Below, in pieces: positions 1 to 9,054 of a stretch of DNA of 64,000 nucleotides. The notes beneath the pieces were generated by a model that saw only the letters and a list, made by a program, of their open reading frames with translations, was not told the origin of the DNA and searched no databases. How positions within the stretch are numbered: position 1 is the stretch's first letter; every line of letters begins with the position of its first letter. The position numbers and the translations under genes were made by a program. This DNA is from Photobacterium proteolyticum (lineage in GTDB: Bacteria; Pseudomonadota; Gammaproteobacteria; Enterobacterales; Vibrionaceae), in NCBI RefSeq assembly GCF_001939735.1, contig NZ_MJIL01000044.1:18205-82204 (forward strand). The letters run 5' to 3'.

Positions 1-135
1 CTTGATCGCTATGGGCAAATCGTTTCCTTCGTGTGGTATGTCGGGTTGGTCGGTGCATTGGTTGCAATAATCTGGTATTTCGCAGGCACAGGCAATGCCA
101 TGCTGGGGCTGCCACTGAAAGTGTTAGGATCTTAG
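1..135 (+). CDS. C-terminal end of a membrane protein (partial)
   Basis: The reading frame is open from the first base to a TAG at 133-135 and gives the last 44 residues of a protein that begins outside the window. The visible part has one clear hydrophobic segment of about 20 residues (roughly residues 9-28 of the fragment, FVWYVGLVGALVAIIWYF) followed by a short Gly/Leu-rich tail. This looks like the last transmembrane helix of an integral membrane protein. The family cannot be told from so short a piece. An imperfect palindrome lies directly after the stop. Confidence 0.55.
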   Translation, partial: LDRYGQIVSFVWYVGLVGALVAIIWYFAGTGNAMLGLPLKVLGS

Positions 136-145
136 ATTGGAATAC

Positions 146-232
146 TCCTCCCTCTTTTCAAGGGGGAGGCTGGGAGGGGGTTAACATAACGACCCCACCC
201 TAGCCCTCCCCTTCATAAGAGGAGGGAACAAG
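146..232. repeat. Imperfect palindrome between convergent genes (REP-like)
   Basis: Two purine/pyrimidine-skewed arms face each other: a left arm with CTCCCTCTTTTCAAGGGGGA followed by GGCTGGGAGGGGGTT, and a right arm with GACCCCACCCTAGCCCTCCC followed by CTTCATAAGAGGAGGGA. The right arm is close to the reverse complement of the left. It sits between the 3' ends of two convergent genes, where it can act as a bidirectional terminator. Its size and composition resemble dispersed palindromic elements. No second copy was noticed in this window. Confidence 0.5.
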
Positions 233-235
233 AAC

Positions 236-589
236 CTACTTCTTTTTCTCCATCATTGCTTTTAGATCAGCAAATGGATTAAACGTCGCCGCTTCGTGAT
301 CATCTTCACCCGCTTTGATCACACTGCCAGTCTGCTGATCATGCTCGGTATATTTTTCATGCTCGTGATCATGGCAAAACAGACACAGCAACTCCCAGTT
401 ACTGCCGTCTTCCGGGTTATTGGTATGATCATGATCGACATGGTGTACCGTCAGTTCACGAAGGTTTGAGTAAACAAACTCTCTGGTACAACGACCGCAA
501 ACCCAGGGATAAAGCTTCAGCGCTTTTTCACGGTAACCTTGTTCTTTGCGGGCATAAGCGGCACTAGTGCCGTAATAATCTGATGACAT
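236..589 (-). CDS. yajD: HNH nuclease YajD
   Basis: The 117-residue protein is very close to Escherichia coli YajD as I recall it, including the shared run YREKALKLYPWVCGRC, the HNH core (LTVHHVDHDHTNNPEDGSNWE) and the C-terminal NPFADLKAMM. Two CxxC pairs (WVCGRC and LLCLFC) would bind the structural zinc. The HH/DHDH and N residues form the one-metal HNH nuclease centre. The natural substrate is not established. The start at 589 is conserved in position with the family. The gene is single and converges on the upstream membrane-protein gene across a palindrome. Confidence 0.93.
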   Translation of the reverse strand: MSSDYYGTSAAYARKEQGYREKALKLYPWVCGRCTREFVYSNLRELTVHHVDHDHTNNPEDGSNWELLCLFCHDHEHEKYTEHDQQTGSVIKAGEDDHEAATFNPFADLKAMMEKKK

Positions 590-1085
590 AATTCAGCCTG
601 ATGGTTCGTTAAAGCAATTATCTAAATCTACCGCAAGTGTACCCAAAATACATCGCAATAACCGGACAAAACACACATTGTAATGATTTTCCACTGGCTC
701 TGGTTACCAATACGCACCGCTTCCGGCGCATAATTACGCAAAACTCCCCCATGAAGCCAGCCTCGGCTCAATCTGATTGAACAAAATTAGCCAAAGGATC
801 TGCAGAATACTGACAAAGTCGTGAAAAATAGACTAAAAATGAAAGGAAGCAATCAAAGATTTCATGAATATTAATATGGGCGTTGTAGAATAACATCTTG
901 ATAGACATACAATGACAGAGTTATGTCAAACCCTTGATTGGTTGCAAATTAATCTAAGGCATCAATTCTTGCATAATTTGAAGTAAAAAAAGGTCCACCC
1001 TAGATGTAATGCAGGATGAGTATGTTAGTATTCAGCCCAAATTGTTCATAGTGAATCGATTTTTCACTGTAAAGAGAAGACGGAT
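590..1085. other. 496-bp intergenic region, promoter side of yajD and the Hsp70 operon
   Basis: This non-coding stretch separates the divergent yajD and DUF2760/Hsp70 genes. It is AT-rich, with no ORF of convincing quality, no tRNA and no recognisable riboswitch. It must hold both promoters. No clean sigma-32 heat-shock promoter (CTTGAA with CCCCAT) could be picked out by eye. The ribosome-binding site of the downstream gene is AAGAGAAGACGG just before 1086. Confidence 0.5.
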
Positions 1086-1733
1086 ATGGCTTTTGATTTT
1101 TCTAAAATGACTGTGGATTTATCGGCAATGCCGACAACAATTGATATGGGACACGCTTGGTTAGGCGGTCTGGTATTAGTGTTACTGGTTTTATATATCG
1201 CCAAAAAAGGCAAACCAGTTGAAGTCGAGAAAGTTGTCGAGAAAGAAGTCGAAGTAGAGAAAATCGTTGAGGTTGAAAAACCTGTAGAGAAGATCGTAGA
1301 AGTTGAAAAGATCGTTGAGAAAATTGTTGAAGTTGAGCCGAAGCTAAAAACAGCGACTCCGGATGCAGCCCTTCAGCTACTTTCTTTGCTTCAGCAAGAA
1401 GCCCGTTTTATTGATTTCATGCAGGAAGACCTGAAAGGTTTTGCCGATGCAGAAATCGGCGCTGCCGCTCGTGTTATTCACGAAGGTGGCCAGAAAGTCC
1501 TAAACGAATACTTCAGCTTTGCACCTGTTCGTTCTGAAGACGAAGAGACACGCATTACCCTGCCACAAGGCTTCAATGCCTCAGAAGTGCGCCTAACAGG
1601 TAATGTTATTGGCGAAGCACCTTTCACCGGAACCCTTATCCATCGCGGCTGGAAAGTGACCGACGTTAAATTGCCTAAGCTGGCAGACGGTCATGATGCA
1701 AGTATTGTAGCCGCCGCTGAGGTAGAACTGTAA
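1086..1733 (+). CDS. DUF2760-family membrane-anchored protein, first gene of Hsp70 operon
   Basis: The 215-residue protein has a single N-terminal transmembrane segment (about residues 22-39, HAWLGGLVLVLLVLYIA). A strongly repetitive Glu/Lys/Val linker follows (about residues 43-85), made of reiterated VEKIVE/VEKVVE units and likely to form a charged coiled coil or extended rod. A C-terminal domain of about 120 residues resembles DUF2760. Its TAA overlaps the ATG of the following Hsp70 gene (TAATG), so translation is probably coupled. In related bacteria this family sits beside the same two Hsp70 genes, which suggests a membrane cofactor or anchor for them. That role is inference. Confidence 0.8.
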   Translation: MAFDFSKMTVDLSAMPTTIDMGHAWLGGLVLVLLVLYIAKKGKPVEVEKVVEKEVEVEKIVEVEKPVEKIVEVEKIVEKIVEVEPKLKTATPDAALQLLSLLQQEARFIDFMQEDLKGFADAEIGAAARVIHEGGQKVLNEYFSFAPVRSEDEETRITLPQGFNASEVRLTGNVIGEAPFTGTLIHRGWKVTDVKLPKLADGHDASIVAAAEVEL

Positions 1734-3568
1734 TGCAAGATACACAAGAACATCGTTTTAGCGTTGGTATCGACTTAGGTACCACTCACTGCGTACTGTC
1801 TTATGTCGATCTGCAAGATGAAGAAGCAAAAGTCAACGTCATGCCGATCGCCCAACTTACCACACCGGGTAATGTTGAAGAAAAAGATCAGCTGCCATCA
1901 TTTATGTATCAGGCTCACGAGTCTGAACTCGCAGAAGGCGATACCGCCCTGCCATGGAATGCGCAGCCGAAAGCAATTGTCGGTGCAATGGCACGAACGC
2001 TTGGCAGCAAAACGCCAATCCGCCTTATCGCCAGTGCTAAGAGCTGGCTATGCCACGGTGGTATAAACCGTCGTGATGCTTTCCTGCCGCTAAACAGCCC
2101 TGAAGAAGTTGCAAAGGCATCCCCTATCGATGCCACTCGTAACTATCTTGAACATCTGGCAGAAGCCTGGAACAACCAGCACCCTGACACGCCACTGTTT
2201 GATCAGGATGTCACCATCACGGTACCGGCCTCTTTCGACCCTGCAGCACGCGAACTGACAGCAGAAGCGGCACGTAGCGTCGGCTTCAAGCACATGACCC
2301 TGCTAGAGGAGCCACAGGCAGCCGTATACAGCTGGCTGAAGAACAACGATGACACCTGGCGCGACCAAGTGTCTGTCGGTGATGTGATTCTGGTGGTTGA
2401 TATCGGTGGTGGTACCACAGACCTTTCACTTGTTGCGGTAACCGAAGAAGAAGGTAACCTGACATTGAACCGAGTCGCGGTTGGTGACCACATCCTACTG
2501 GGTGGTGACAACATGGATTTGGCGCTGGCTTATCGCTTGAAGATGAAGCTGGCTCAGGAAGGCAAACAGCTTCAGCCATGGCAGATCCAGGCGATTACTC
2601 ATGCTTGCCGTGATGCCAAAGAAGCCCTGCTAAGCGATACAGAATTGCAAGCGGTGCCTATTGTTGTCCCAAGCCGCGGCTCCAAGCTTCTGGGCGGCAC
2701 GCTGCAAACCGAACTGACACAAGAAGAAGTCCAGCAGACACTGGTAGAGGGCTTCTTCCCTCAGAACAGCATTGAAGAGCACCCTGTTGAAATGCAGCGC
2801 GGCGCCCTAACTCAGATGGGCCTGCCATACGCACAAGATGCAGCCGTATCGCGTCATGTTGCCGGCTTCCTGAGTCGCCAGTCTTCAGCAGTTGACGAAC
2901 TGTTTGAGAAATACGATCAGCTACACGAAGACTTTATTCGCCCAACGGCTATTCTGTTTAACGGCGGTGTACTGAAGTCTGAACTGCTATCTCAGCGTCT
3001 GCTGTCTATCATTAACAGCTGGCTAGCGGCGGGTGGCAGCAACGAAGCTAAACTGCTTGAAGGTTTGGATCTCGATCTGGCTGTTGCAAGCGGTGCCTCT
3101 TACTACGGTTCAGTACGAAAAGGTAAAGGCGTTCGAATCCGTGGTGGTATTGCAAGCAGCTACTATGTGGGTATCGAAAGTTCTATGCCGGCAATCCCAG
3201 GTATGGAGCCGCCTCTTGAAGCACTGTGTGTCGCACCATTCGGTATGGAAGAAGGTACACACGCTGACGTTCCTAGCCGCGAATTTGGCCTGGTCATTGG
3301 TCAGCCGGTACAATTCAAGTTCTTTGGTTCCACAGTGCGCCGTGAAGACCCAGCCGGTACCCATCTTGACTGGTGGCAACCGGAAGAACTGGAAGAACTG
3401 CCTGCCATTCAGGTAACACTACCTGTTTCAGACGGTCGTACTGCAGGTGAGGTTGTGCCTGTACGTCTTGCGTCCCGTGTTACCGAACTTGGCACACTAT
3501 GCCTTGAAGCCATCCCTACCGATGGCGGCCAGAAATGGCAGGTCGAATTCGACGTTCGCGAAAAGTAA
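1733..3568 (+). CDS. Hsp70-family chaperone-like ATPase (611 aa)
   Basis: The protein carries the actin/Hsp70 nucleotide-binding fold. The phosphate-1 loop is near the N-terminus (VGIDLGTTHCVLSY), the phosphate-2 loop lies at about residue 220 (VVDIGGGTTDLSL), and the adenosine motif is near residue 410 (ILFNGGVLKS). The roughly 200-residue C-terminal part is mostly predicted beta structure and is shorter and different from the DnaK substrate-binding domain plus lid. The C-terminal EEVD/DDVV-type tail of housekeeping Hsp70s is absent. The gene is translationally coupled to DUF2760 and followed by a hairpin terminator and a second, longer Hsp70. It is likely a specialised chaperone; its client is unknown. 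Confidence 0.88.
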   Translation: MQDTQEHRFSVGIDLGTTHCVLSYVDLQDEEAKVNVMPIAQLTTPGNVEEKDQLPSFMYQAHESELAEGDTALPWNAQPKAIVGAMARTLGSKTPIRLIASAKSWLCHGGINRRDAFLPLNSPEEVAKASPIDATRNYLEHLAEAWNNQHPDTPLFDQDVTITVPASFDPAARELTAEAARSVGFKHMTLLEEPQAAVYSWLKNNDDTWRDQVSVGDVILVVDIGGGTTDLSLVAVTEEEGNLTLNRVAVGDHILLGGDNMDLALAYRLKMKLAQEGKQLQPWQIQAITHACRDAKEALLSDTELQAVPIVVPSRGSKLLGGTLQTELTQEEVQQTLVEGFFPQNSIEEHPVEMQRGALTQMGLPYAQDAAVSRHVAGFLSRQSSAVDELFEKYDQLHEDFIRPTAILFNGGVLKSELLSQRLLSIINSWLAAGGSNEAKLLEGLDLDLAVASGASYYGSVRKGKGVRIRGGIASSYYVGIESSMPAIPGMEPPLEALCVAPFGMEEGTHADVPSREFGLVIGQPVQFKFFGSTVRREDPAGTHLDWWQPEELEELPAIQVTLPVSDGRTAGEVVPVRLASRVTELGTLCLEAIPTDGGQKWQVEFDVREK

Positions 3569-3579
3569 TCCCTACCCTG

Positions 3580-3610
3580 TTACGGCGCATCCTAGATGCG
3601 CCGTAATTTT
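3580..3610 (+). terminator. Strong hairpin between the two Hsp70 genes
   Basis: A perfect 11-bp stem (TTACGGCGCAT paired with ATGCGCCGTAA, loop CCTAG) is followed by TTTT. It has the form of an intrinsic terminator but lies inside the operon, 14 bases before the start of the second Hsp70 gene. It probably reduces expression of the downstream gene relative to the first two, or protects the upstream transcript's 3' end. Confidence 0.7.
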
Positions 3611-3623
3611 AACGGAGTAACCA

Positions 3624-6458
3624 ATGTCTTCCCCTCGTTATCTAGTCGGTATCGATTTAGGTACAACCCACACTGTTGTCGCTTATACCCCTATCACCGA
3701 CGAACTCGAAACAAGTCCAATCAGCATCTTCGAAATTGACCAGCTTATTGCGCCGGGTGAAGTTGCCCGCAAACCTCTGCTGCCATCATTTCGCTATCAC
3801 CCGGCTGAAGGTGAAATAAGTCCATCAGAGCTGGTATTGCCATGGGATATCCAACCGGTTAAAGGCGATATCAGCAACGCCATTATCGGAGAGTTTGCCC
3901 GCGAACTTGGTGCCAAAGTGGAAGGCCGTCAGGTGGTCAGTGCCAAGAGTTGGCTTTCGCACACCGGTGTCGATCGCAGCGAGGCCATTCTGCCATGGTC
4001 TTCAAATAGTAGTGTCGAAAAAGTCTCACCAGTCGTGGCCAGTGCCAGCTACCTGAACCATGTTCGACAGGCGTGGGACTATCACCACCAAGATGCCAAG
4101 CTTGCCGATCAGGAAGTTGTAGTAACGGTTCCAGCCTCTTTCGATGAAGGTGCACGCGCTTTAACACTAGAGGCCGCTGCAATGGCTGGTCTACCGAAAA
4201 TTTTGCTATTGGAAGAGCCTCAGGCCGTCTGTTATGACTGGTACGCAAAAAACAAAGACACTGCCGAAGCTCAGCTTAAAGATATTCCGCTACTGATGGT
4301 GTGTGATGTTGGCGGTGGTACCACTGATCTCAGCCTTATCAAGGTCAGCACAGAAAATGAAAAGCTGACCCTTGACCGTATCGGCGTTGGTGACCACCTT
4401 ATGCTTGGCGGTGACAACCTGGATTTAGCTCTTGCCCACAAAGCCGAACAGCGCCTTCACGGTGGTGCTAAGAAGCTCAGCGCAGCCGGCTTATCAAAAC
4501 TTATCCAACAAACCCGTAAGGTCAAAGAACAGTTGCTTTCAGGCAATGCACCTGAATCGGCCAAAGTCACCTTGCTGGGTAGCGGCTCTCGCCTGATCGG
4601 TGGCTCGAAAAGTATCGAGCTAACCCGAGAGGAAGTTCACAGCATAGCACTCGACGGTTTCTTCCCACAAACGGAATACAGTGATCAGCCAAGTCATCGC
4701 CAGGCCGCTGTGGTCGAGTTCGGCCTGCCTTATGCGGCCGATCCGGCAATCAGCAAACACCTGGCTCAATTTATTGACCTGCATGACTCAGTCTGCCGTG
4801 AAGCTCTTGAAAACAATGGTGCAGATCTCGCGGCAAGCCTGCCAGCAATTCCTTCCGCTGTATTGCTTAATGGTGGAGTGTTCAACAGCCCGTTATTGTC
4901 TGAGCGTGTACTCTCGACCTTCTCCCACTGGAGAGGTGACAGCGTCACTGAGCTTCAAAACCCTCATCCTGACCTTGCGGTTGCCTATGGAGCTGTTGCG
5001 TACGCCAAAGCACGACACGGCGCGCAACTAAAGATCGGTGGTGGTTCTGCACGATCTTTCTTCCTGACTCTTGAAGACAAGAGAAAAGGTAAACAAGGGA
5101 TCTGCATCCTGCCTAAAGGGATCGATGAAGGCACAGAGGTACGCTTAACCGATCGCAAGTTTGCCCTGACGCTTGGGGAACCGGTTCGCTTTAACCTTGT
5201 TTCATCAACCGATGACAGCCACACTGAAGCCGGTGAACTGTTTGCTATCGACTCTGACAGCTTCGTTACCCTCCCCCCATTCATTGCAACGCTGGACAGC
5301 GATCGAGATCGTGCCGAACTGGCTGCCAACCAAAAGGACCGCGAAGAAGTCACGCTAGCTTGTCAGCTGACCGAAGTGGGTACCCTGCAGATTGAATGTG
5401 TCAGTGTGAACGATGACAGCAAGCGCTGGAAAGTAGAATTTGCCATTCGTAAAGATTTGGCCAAGCTTAATCGTGGTAGCGATGACGCCACCATGGCAGA
5501 GTCGATTCTGCCCGCTCGCATGGATGATGCCATCAGCGCAATCAAACAAGTTTACGGTGGCAGCACCAAAAATGCTGATAACAAAGCCATCAAAACCCTT
5601 CGTAGCAATCTTGAAAAAATGCTGGGTAAACGCGATAGCTGGGAAACACCCTGTCTACGCGAGCTGGCTAATGCCCTGCTAGAGAGTAAGAAACGCCGTC
5701 GCCGCTCTGATATTCATGAGCGAAACTGGCTCAAGTTGGCAGGTTTTGCCATGCGACCAGGCTTTGGCTACCCATCCGATGACTGGCGAATGGAACAAGT
5801 TTGGGCTCTCTACCAGCACGGGATCCAATTTGACAGCAAAACACAGACATGGAGCGACTGGTGGACATTCTGGCGTCGTATCGCCGGTGGCCTTAGCCAA
5901 GAGCAGCAACTGGTGATTTTCAAAGATATTGCCAAATACATTAATCCTGGCGCGACACGCAACAGCAAGCTGAACAAAGAGCTTCAAGAGCGTAGCTATG
6001 AAGATATGGTCCGCCTTGCAGCCACGCTTGAGCATTTACCTTTTGAGAAGAAGCTGCAGCTTATCGAGTGGATATTTGGACGCCTGCAAAAGACCCAGTA
6101 CTCTCAGGCGCACTGGTGGGCCATCGGGCGTATTGCAAGCCGCAGTCCGTTTTATGGCAGTGCGCACAACCTGCTGACACCGCAGCATGTCGCCTACTGT
6201 TTGCCCGAGCTTATGGATTACGACTGGCGCAAAGATCCAAACATCGCTTTTGCCGCTGTTATGATGTGCAGAATGACAGGTGACCGCGCTCTGGATATTG
6301 ACGATCAGAACCGTGCCGATGTCATAGCCAAACTAAAGGCAAGCAAGGCTCCGGATAGCTGGATTCAAATGGTCTCAGAAGTGAAGGTACTTACAGAAGC
6401 TGAAACCAAGCGAGTATTCGGAGATGCATTACCGACAGGGCTTCGTCTAATCGATTAA
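3624..6458 (+). CDS. Hsp70-family protein with C-terminal DUF3731 domain (944 aa)
   Basis: The first ~590 residues repeat the plan of the upstream 611-residue protein: phosphate-1 loop LVGIDLGTTHTVVAY, phosphate-2 loop VCDVGGGTTDLSL near residue 230, and adenosine motif VLLNGGVFNS near residue 415. About 330 extra residues follow with a Trp/Arg-rich helical domain (including RPGFGYPSDDWRMEQVW and TWSDWWTFWRRIAGG) that fits the DUF3731 family. The two Hsp70 genes are clearly paralogous along their shared length. The ribosome-binding site ACGGAG lies 8 bases before the ATG. The extra domain may recognise clients or replace the usual lid; this is inference. The protein is probably cytoplasmic, as no signal peptide is seen. 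Confidence 0.88.
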   Translation: MSSPRYLVGIDLGTTHTVVAYTPITDELETSPISIFEIDQLIAPGEVARKPLLPSFRYHPAEGEISPSELVLPWDIQPVKGDISNAIIGEFARELGAKVEGRQVVSAKSWLSHTGVDRSEAILPWSSNSSVEKVSPVVASASYLNHVRQAWDYHHQDAKLADQEVVVTVPASFDEGARALTLEAAAMAGLPKILLLEEPQAVCYDWYAKNKDTAEAQLKDIPLLMVCDVGGGTTDLSLIKVSTENEKLTLDRIGVGDHLMLGGDNLDLALAHKAEQRLHGGAKKLSAAGLSKLIQQTRKVKEQLLSGNAPESAKVTLLGSGSRLIGGSKSIELTREEVHSIALDGFFPQTEYSDQPSHRQAAVVEFGLPYAADPAISKHLAQFIDLHDSVCREALENNGADLAASLPAIPSAVLLNGGVFNSPLLSERVLSTFSHWRGDSVTELQNPHPDLAVAYGAVAYAKARHGAQLKIGGGSARSFFLTLEDKRKGKQGICILPKGIDEGTEVRLTDRKFALTLGEPVRFNLVSSTDDSHTEAGELFAIDSDSFVTLPPFIATLDSDRDRAELAANQKDREEVTLACQLTEVGTLQIECVSVNDDSKRWKVEFAIRKDLAKLNRGSDDATMAESILPARMDDAISAIKQVYGGSTKNADNKAIKTLRSNLEKMLGKRDSWETPCLRELANALLESKKRRRRSDIHERNWLKLAGFAMRPGFGYPSDDWRMEQVWALYQHGIQFDSKTQTWSDWWTFWRRIAGGLSQEQQLVIFKDIAKYINPGATRNSKLNKELQERSYEDMVRLAATLEHLPFEKKLQLIEWIFGRLQKTQYSQAHWWAIGRIASRSPFYGSAHNLLTPQHVAYCLPELMDYDWRKDPNIAFAAVMMCRMTGDRALDIDDQNRADVIAKLKASKAPDSWIQMVSEVKVLTEAETKRVFGDALPTGLRLID

Positions 6459-6550
6459 GGTTCTGTTAGGGTTTAGGCTGGTAATCTCATTTTTATAAAG
6501 TATTTCATATTCTCTGCCACGGTATTCTTGCAGAGAACGCAATATACCTA

Positions 6551-6766
6551 GTGAGTATTACAATGAACCGTACCCAATATAAGATAATTGCTCAGCGGAT
6601 TTTTAAATCGGAAAATCAGCGCATCGCTGTTGAGGCGGTGATCTTTGACGGCTTGTCCAGCTATGAAGCTGAGAAGCGCTTCGATGTTCCAAAGGGAACA
6701 CTTTCTCGCAATGTCAGAAAGTATAAAAACGAAGTCGATTACCTTAAGAACATTGTTGCTGCGTAA
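6551..6766 (+). CDS. Small helix-turn-helix protein (KorA/TrfB- or PapB-like)
   Basis: This 71-residue basic protein contains one HTH. Residues about 20-60 (ENQRIAVEAVIFDGLSSYEA, then EKRFDVPKGTLSRNVRKY) match the pattern seen in TrfB/KorA repressors and in PapB-type adhesin regulators: short helices, a G-x-S turn, and a recognition helix rich in Ser/Arg. The start may be GTG at 6551 or ATG at 6563; neither has a strong ribosome-binding site. A good terminator follows. It may regulate itself or the neighbouring Hsp70 operon, but no operator was identified. Confidence 0.6.
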   Translation: MSITMNRTQYKIIAQRIFKSENQRIAVEAVIFDGLSSYEAEKRFDVPKGTLSRNVRKYKNEVDYLKNIVAA

Positions 6767-6787
6767 TCATTTCTACATATCGTAATC

Positions 6788-6816
6788 AAAAACGGAGAGC
6801 TATGCTCTCCGTTTTT
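6788..6816. terminator. Intrinsic terminator after the small HTH gene
   Basis: The arms AAAAACGGAGAGC and GCTCTCCGTTTTT pair around a TAT loop with A and T tracts on both sides, so it can serve both strands. It abuts a 24-bp inverted-repeat element end (6816-6839) that overlaps the 3' end of the convergent ABC permease gene. Confidence 0.88.
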
Positions 6817-6839
6817 ATACCCAAGCTACCTCAAGATGC
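6816..6839. repeat. Solo terminal inverted repeat of the TATACCC element
   Basis: These 24 bases begin TATACCCAAGCTACC and are identical to the terminal repeat of the complete element at 35139-35404 (its right end, read on the minus strand). No element body follows; instead the sequence continues straight into the ABC permease coding region. The repeat supplies the last codons and the TAG stop of that gene. Confidence 0.7.
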
Positions 6840-7677
6840 TAAAGACACCGTCATCAGTCGATCTCTGCTTGCTACACAGATGAAATAAACCTGCACTTAC
6901 CAGCAACAGAGCTAAGTGGGTCACTATACCTAAACTCAGATAGGCATCGAACGGATTCTCTTCGGTCAGGACAGTCAGAGGCAGTGAGTAAATATCACTC
7001 ATAAAATCACCAATGACACTCGTACCGAATACTAAATAGGACATAACTTTTATCGCTATTACCGCCACGACAACCGCAGCCATCGGGTAAGATATCAGCT
7101 GAGACACAACCAACAACACGCAAGCTATCGGTAATAAAGACAAGCTCATCAATGTTACCCTGCCGATAAAACCAAACCAGTGCCAAAGCATGTCAGGAAC
7201 AGTTATCGCAAAAGACACCATCGTATCCATAGGCATCCATAGCTTCGCCAGTAACCAAACCAGTACATCAGAAAAAAGCAGCAGCATAGATGTAATGAGT
7301 GGAATAATCACAAGCGCAAACAATAATTTTGCGGCTATGGCCAGATGATCAGAAACAGGGACGGCCCGCCAGAACATTAAGCTGCCTTCATTACGCTCTT
7401 TACGTAACGTTTTGGGAACATAAATCAAGAAAAGCAATAAATAAACACAACCGGCAACAACCTCATTGAGTTTGCCGACATAACTGGCAAAACCGAGCGA
7501 GTCAGTCCCTAGCACCCACTCCCCGGCTCCCGAAGATTGAATATAGAAGCTAACGTTGTCGCCGCTCATTAGCAATGCAAAATTCAGGACGGCAAACAAT
7601 GCAATAAAAAGCGGTAACTTTACGACGATACGATATTCTATCACCTCTTTTTCAAGCAGATGTATTAAAGATCTCAC
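6826..7677 (-). CDS. ABC-2 type transporter permease
   Basis: The 283-residue protein is strongly hydrophobic with about six transmembrane segments. The first is near residues 20-40; others are near 95-110, 120-150, 175-200, 200-225 and 250-270. It starts with GTG, whose last bases overlap the TGA of the upstream ATPase gene (GTGA), so the two are coupled and form one exporter. Substrate is unknown; paired genes of this type often export peptides or lipids, or take part in envelope-stress responses. The last four residues (SILR) and the stop lie in a repeat-element end, so the native C-terminus may have been altered. Confidence 0.82.
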   Translation of the reverse strand: MRSLIHLLEKEVIEYRIVVKLPLFIALFAVLNFALLMSGDNVSFYIQSSGAGEWVLGTDSLGFASYVGKLNEVVAGCVYLLLFLIYVPKTLRKERNEGSLMFWRAVPVSDHLAIAAKLLFALVIIPLITSMLLLFSDVLVWLLAKLWMPMDTMVSFAITVPDMLWHWFGFIGRVTLMSLSLLPIACVLLVVSQLISYPMAAVVVAVIAIKVMSYLVFGTSVIGDFMSDIYSLPLTVLTEENPFDAYLSLGIVTHLALLLVSAGLFHLCSKQRSTDDGVFSILR

Positions 7678-8531
7678 AGCCTGGCCTCCTGCTGAGTAGC
7701 AATAAATATATCAGCAAGACTCGCAGATGACACTTCACCCAGAGATTCAAGCTGTGAACGTTCGGCAGCTTCGAATATCAATTCATGCTTGTTGCTTCCT
7801 GGCCTGTGATAAAGCGGAGCCAATGATAAGGCTGCATCCAATGTTTCAGGGGTAACAGTCAGCTTTGCAAAACGAGACTCAAGCTCATCGACCTTTGCCT
7901 GAAGAACCGTTTTCCCTTTCCGCAGTATCAAAACATCAGTAAGCAAATGTTCTATTTCCGCTACTTCGTGGCTCGCAATAATCAATGCCCGTTCACCATC
8001 TCTGAACCACGACATTAAACTGCGATAGAATACTTCTCTGTACATCAAGTCCAAGCCGAGCGTTGGCTCATCAAGAATTAGAACTCTGACATTTGTAGCC
8101 ATCACGATTGCCAGATGCAACTGGACTTTCATTCCCTTGGATAAGCTTGCGATTTTAGCCGAAAAGTGAATATCGGTGTCGTTCAAATACTGTTCAGCAA
8201 TGTGTCGCTCAAATGAAGGGTGAACACCCGCCATATATTTCAGGATCTGTTTTACCGTCATCCAATCTGGCAATACCGCCACGTCAGAAATATAGGCCAG
8301 ATCATTAACTACTTTTACCCGATCCTTTTGCGGATGGAGACCAAATACGGATAACTTTCCGTCAAATGCCTGTGTTCCTAGCAACGATTTGATTAACGTC
8401 GATTTTCCAGCTCCATTATGCCCCAATAAACCAAATATCTGGCCAGTATGGAGCTCAAAGCTAACATCATATAGCGCCTGATGCTGCTGATATGATTTAT
8501 ATAGCCGTTCAGCTTTGATCAATATTCCCAC
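7674..8531 (-). CDS. ABC transporter ATP-binding protein
   Basis: The 285-residue nucleotide-binding protein has Walker A (GHNGAGKST, about residues 38-46), a variant signature (LSKGMKVQLHL in place of LSGGQ), Walker B (VLILDEPTLGLD) and the switch histidine in IIASHEV. The LSKGM form is typical of exporters of the YtrB/EcsA kind. It starts with GTG at 8531; no strong ribosome-binding site is visible. It forms an operon with the permease directly downstream. No substrate can be named. Confidence 0.88.
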   Translation of the reverse strand: MGILIKAERLYKSYQQHQALYDVSFELHTGQIFGLLGHNGAGKSTLIKSLLGTQAFDGKLSVFGLHPQKDRVKVVNDLAYISDVAVLPDWMTVKQILKYMAGVHPSFERHIAEQYLNDTDIHFSAKIASLSKGMKVQLHLAIVMATNVRVLILDEPTLGLDLMYREVFYRSLMSWFRDGERALIIASHEVAEIEHLLTDVLILRKGKTVLQAKVDELESRFAKLTVTPETLDAALSLAPLYHRPGSNKHELIFEAAERSQLESLGEVSSASLADIFIATQQEARL

Positions 8532-9054
8532 GGGATCTACCTATTGCAGATTGATTGTATTCAGTTTGAAAATGATACCAAACGATCAGGAGAAAGAATA
8601 AGCACCAACTGAATATACCCAAGCTAGCGCATCACTCGGTAACGAGCAAAAGAAATGGAATACGGGCAAGGAATAGCCAAGGCGAACCGACTTGGCATAT
8701 TCAAAGCAAAGCACATAAATTCGACACTGAATAATTGCTTAACAATGCTTTCTCATTCGAGCTGAAAATTCAGAAAACAATACTAAAGGCTTATTGATCA
8801 CCTCTGTTTAAGGCAATGGTATTCATGCTAGATATCGCATTATTCAAACGAAAGAAAGTTTATGCTCCCCAACTAGGTAGAGATTTTTAATGCCATGGCA
8901 TCACTATGTTAATAAGCAATTATATTTTTAAGGCAAAAAAATCCTATCACTCAGTAGCACATATGATGCACTGCCTGAATGTCATACCTATCCATCACTC
9001 GAATATCGAGCGGTTATGTGTTTTGTTTGATAATGATATAATACTATTTATGCA
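8532..9054. other. 523-bp AT-rich intergenic region with element-like debris
   Basis: This region holds the promoter of the ABC exporter pair. From 8613 a 13-base match to the TATACCC element end (TATACCCAAGCTA) is followed by sequence that resembles the element body only weakly. It may be an old, degraded insertion. A 60-codon plus-strand frame at 8906-9088 has no convincing ribosome-binding site and runs into the opposite gene, so it was not called. Confidence 0.4.
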
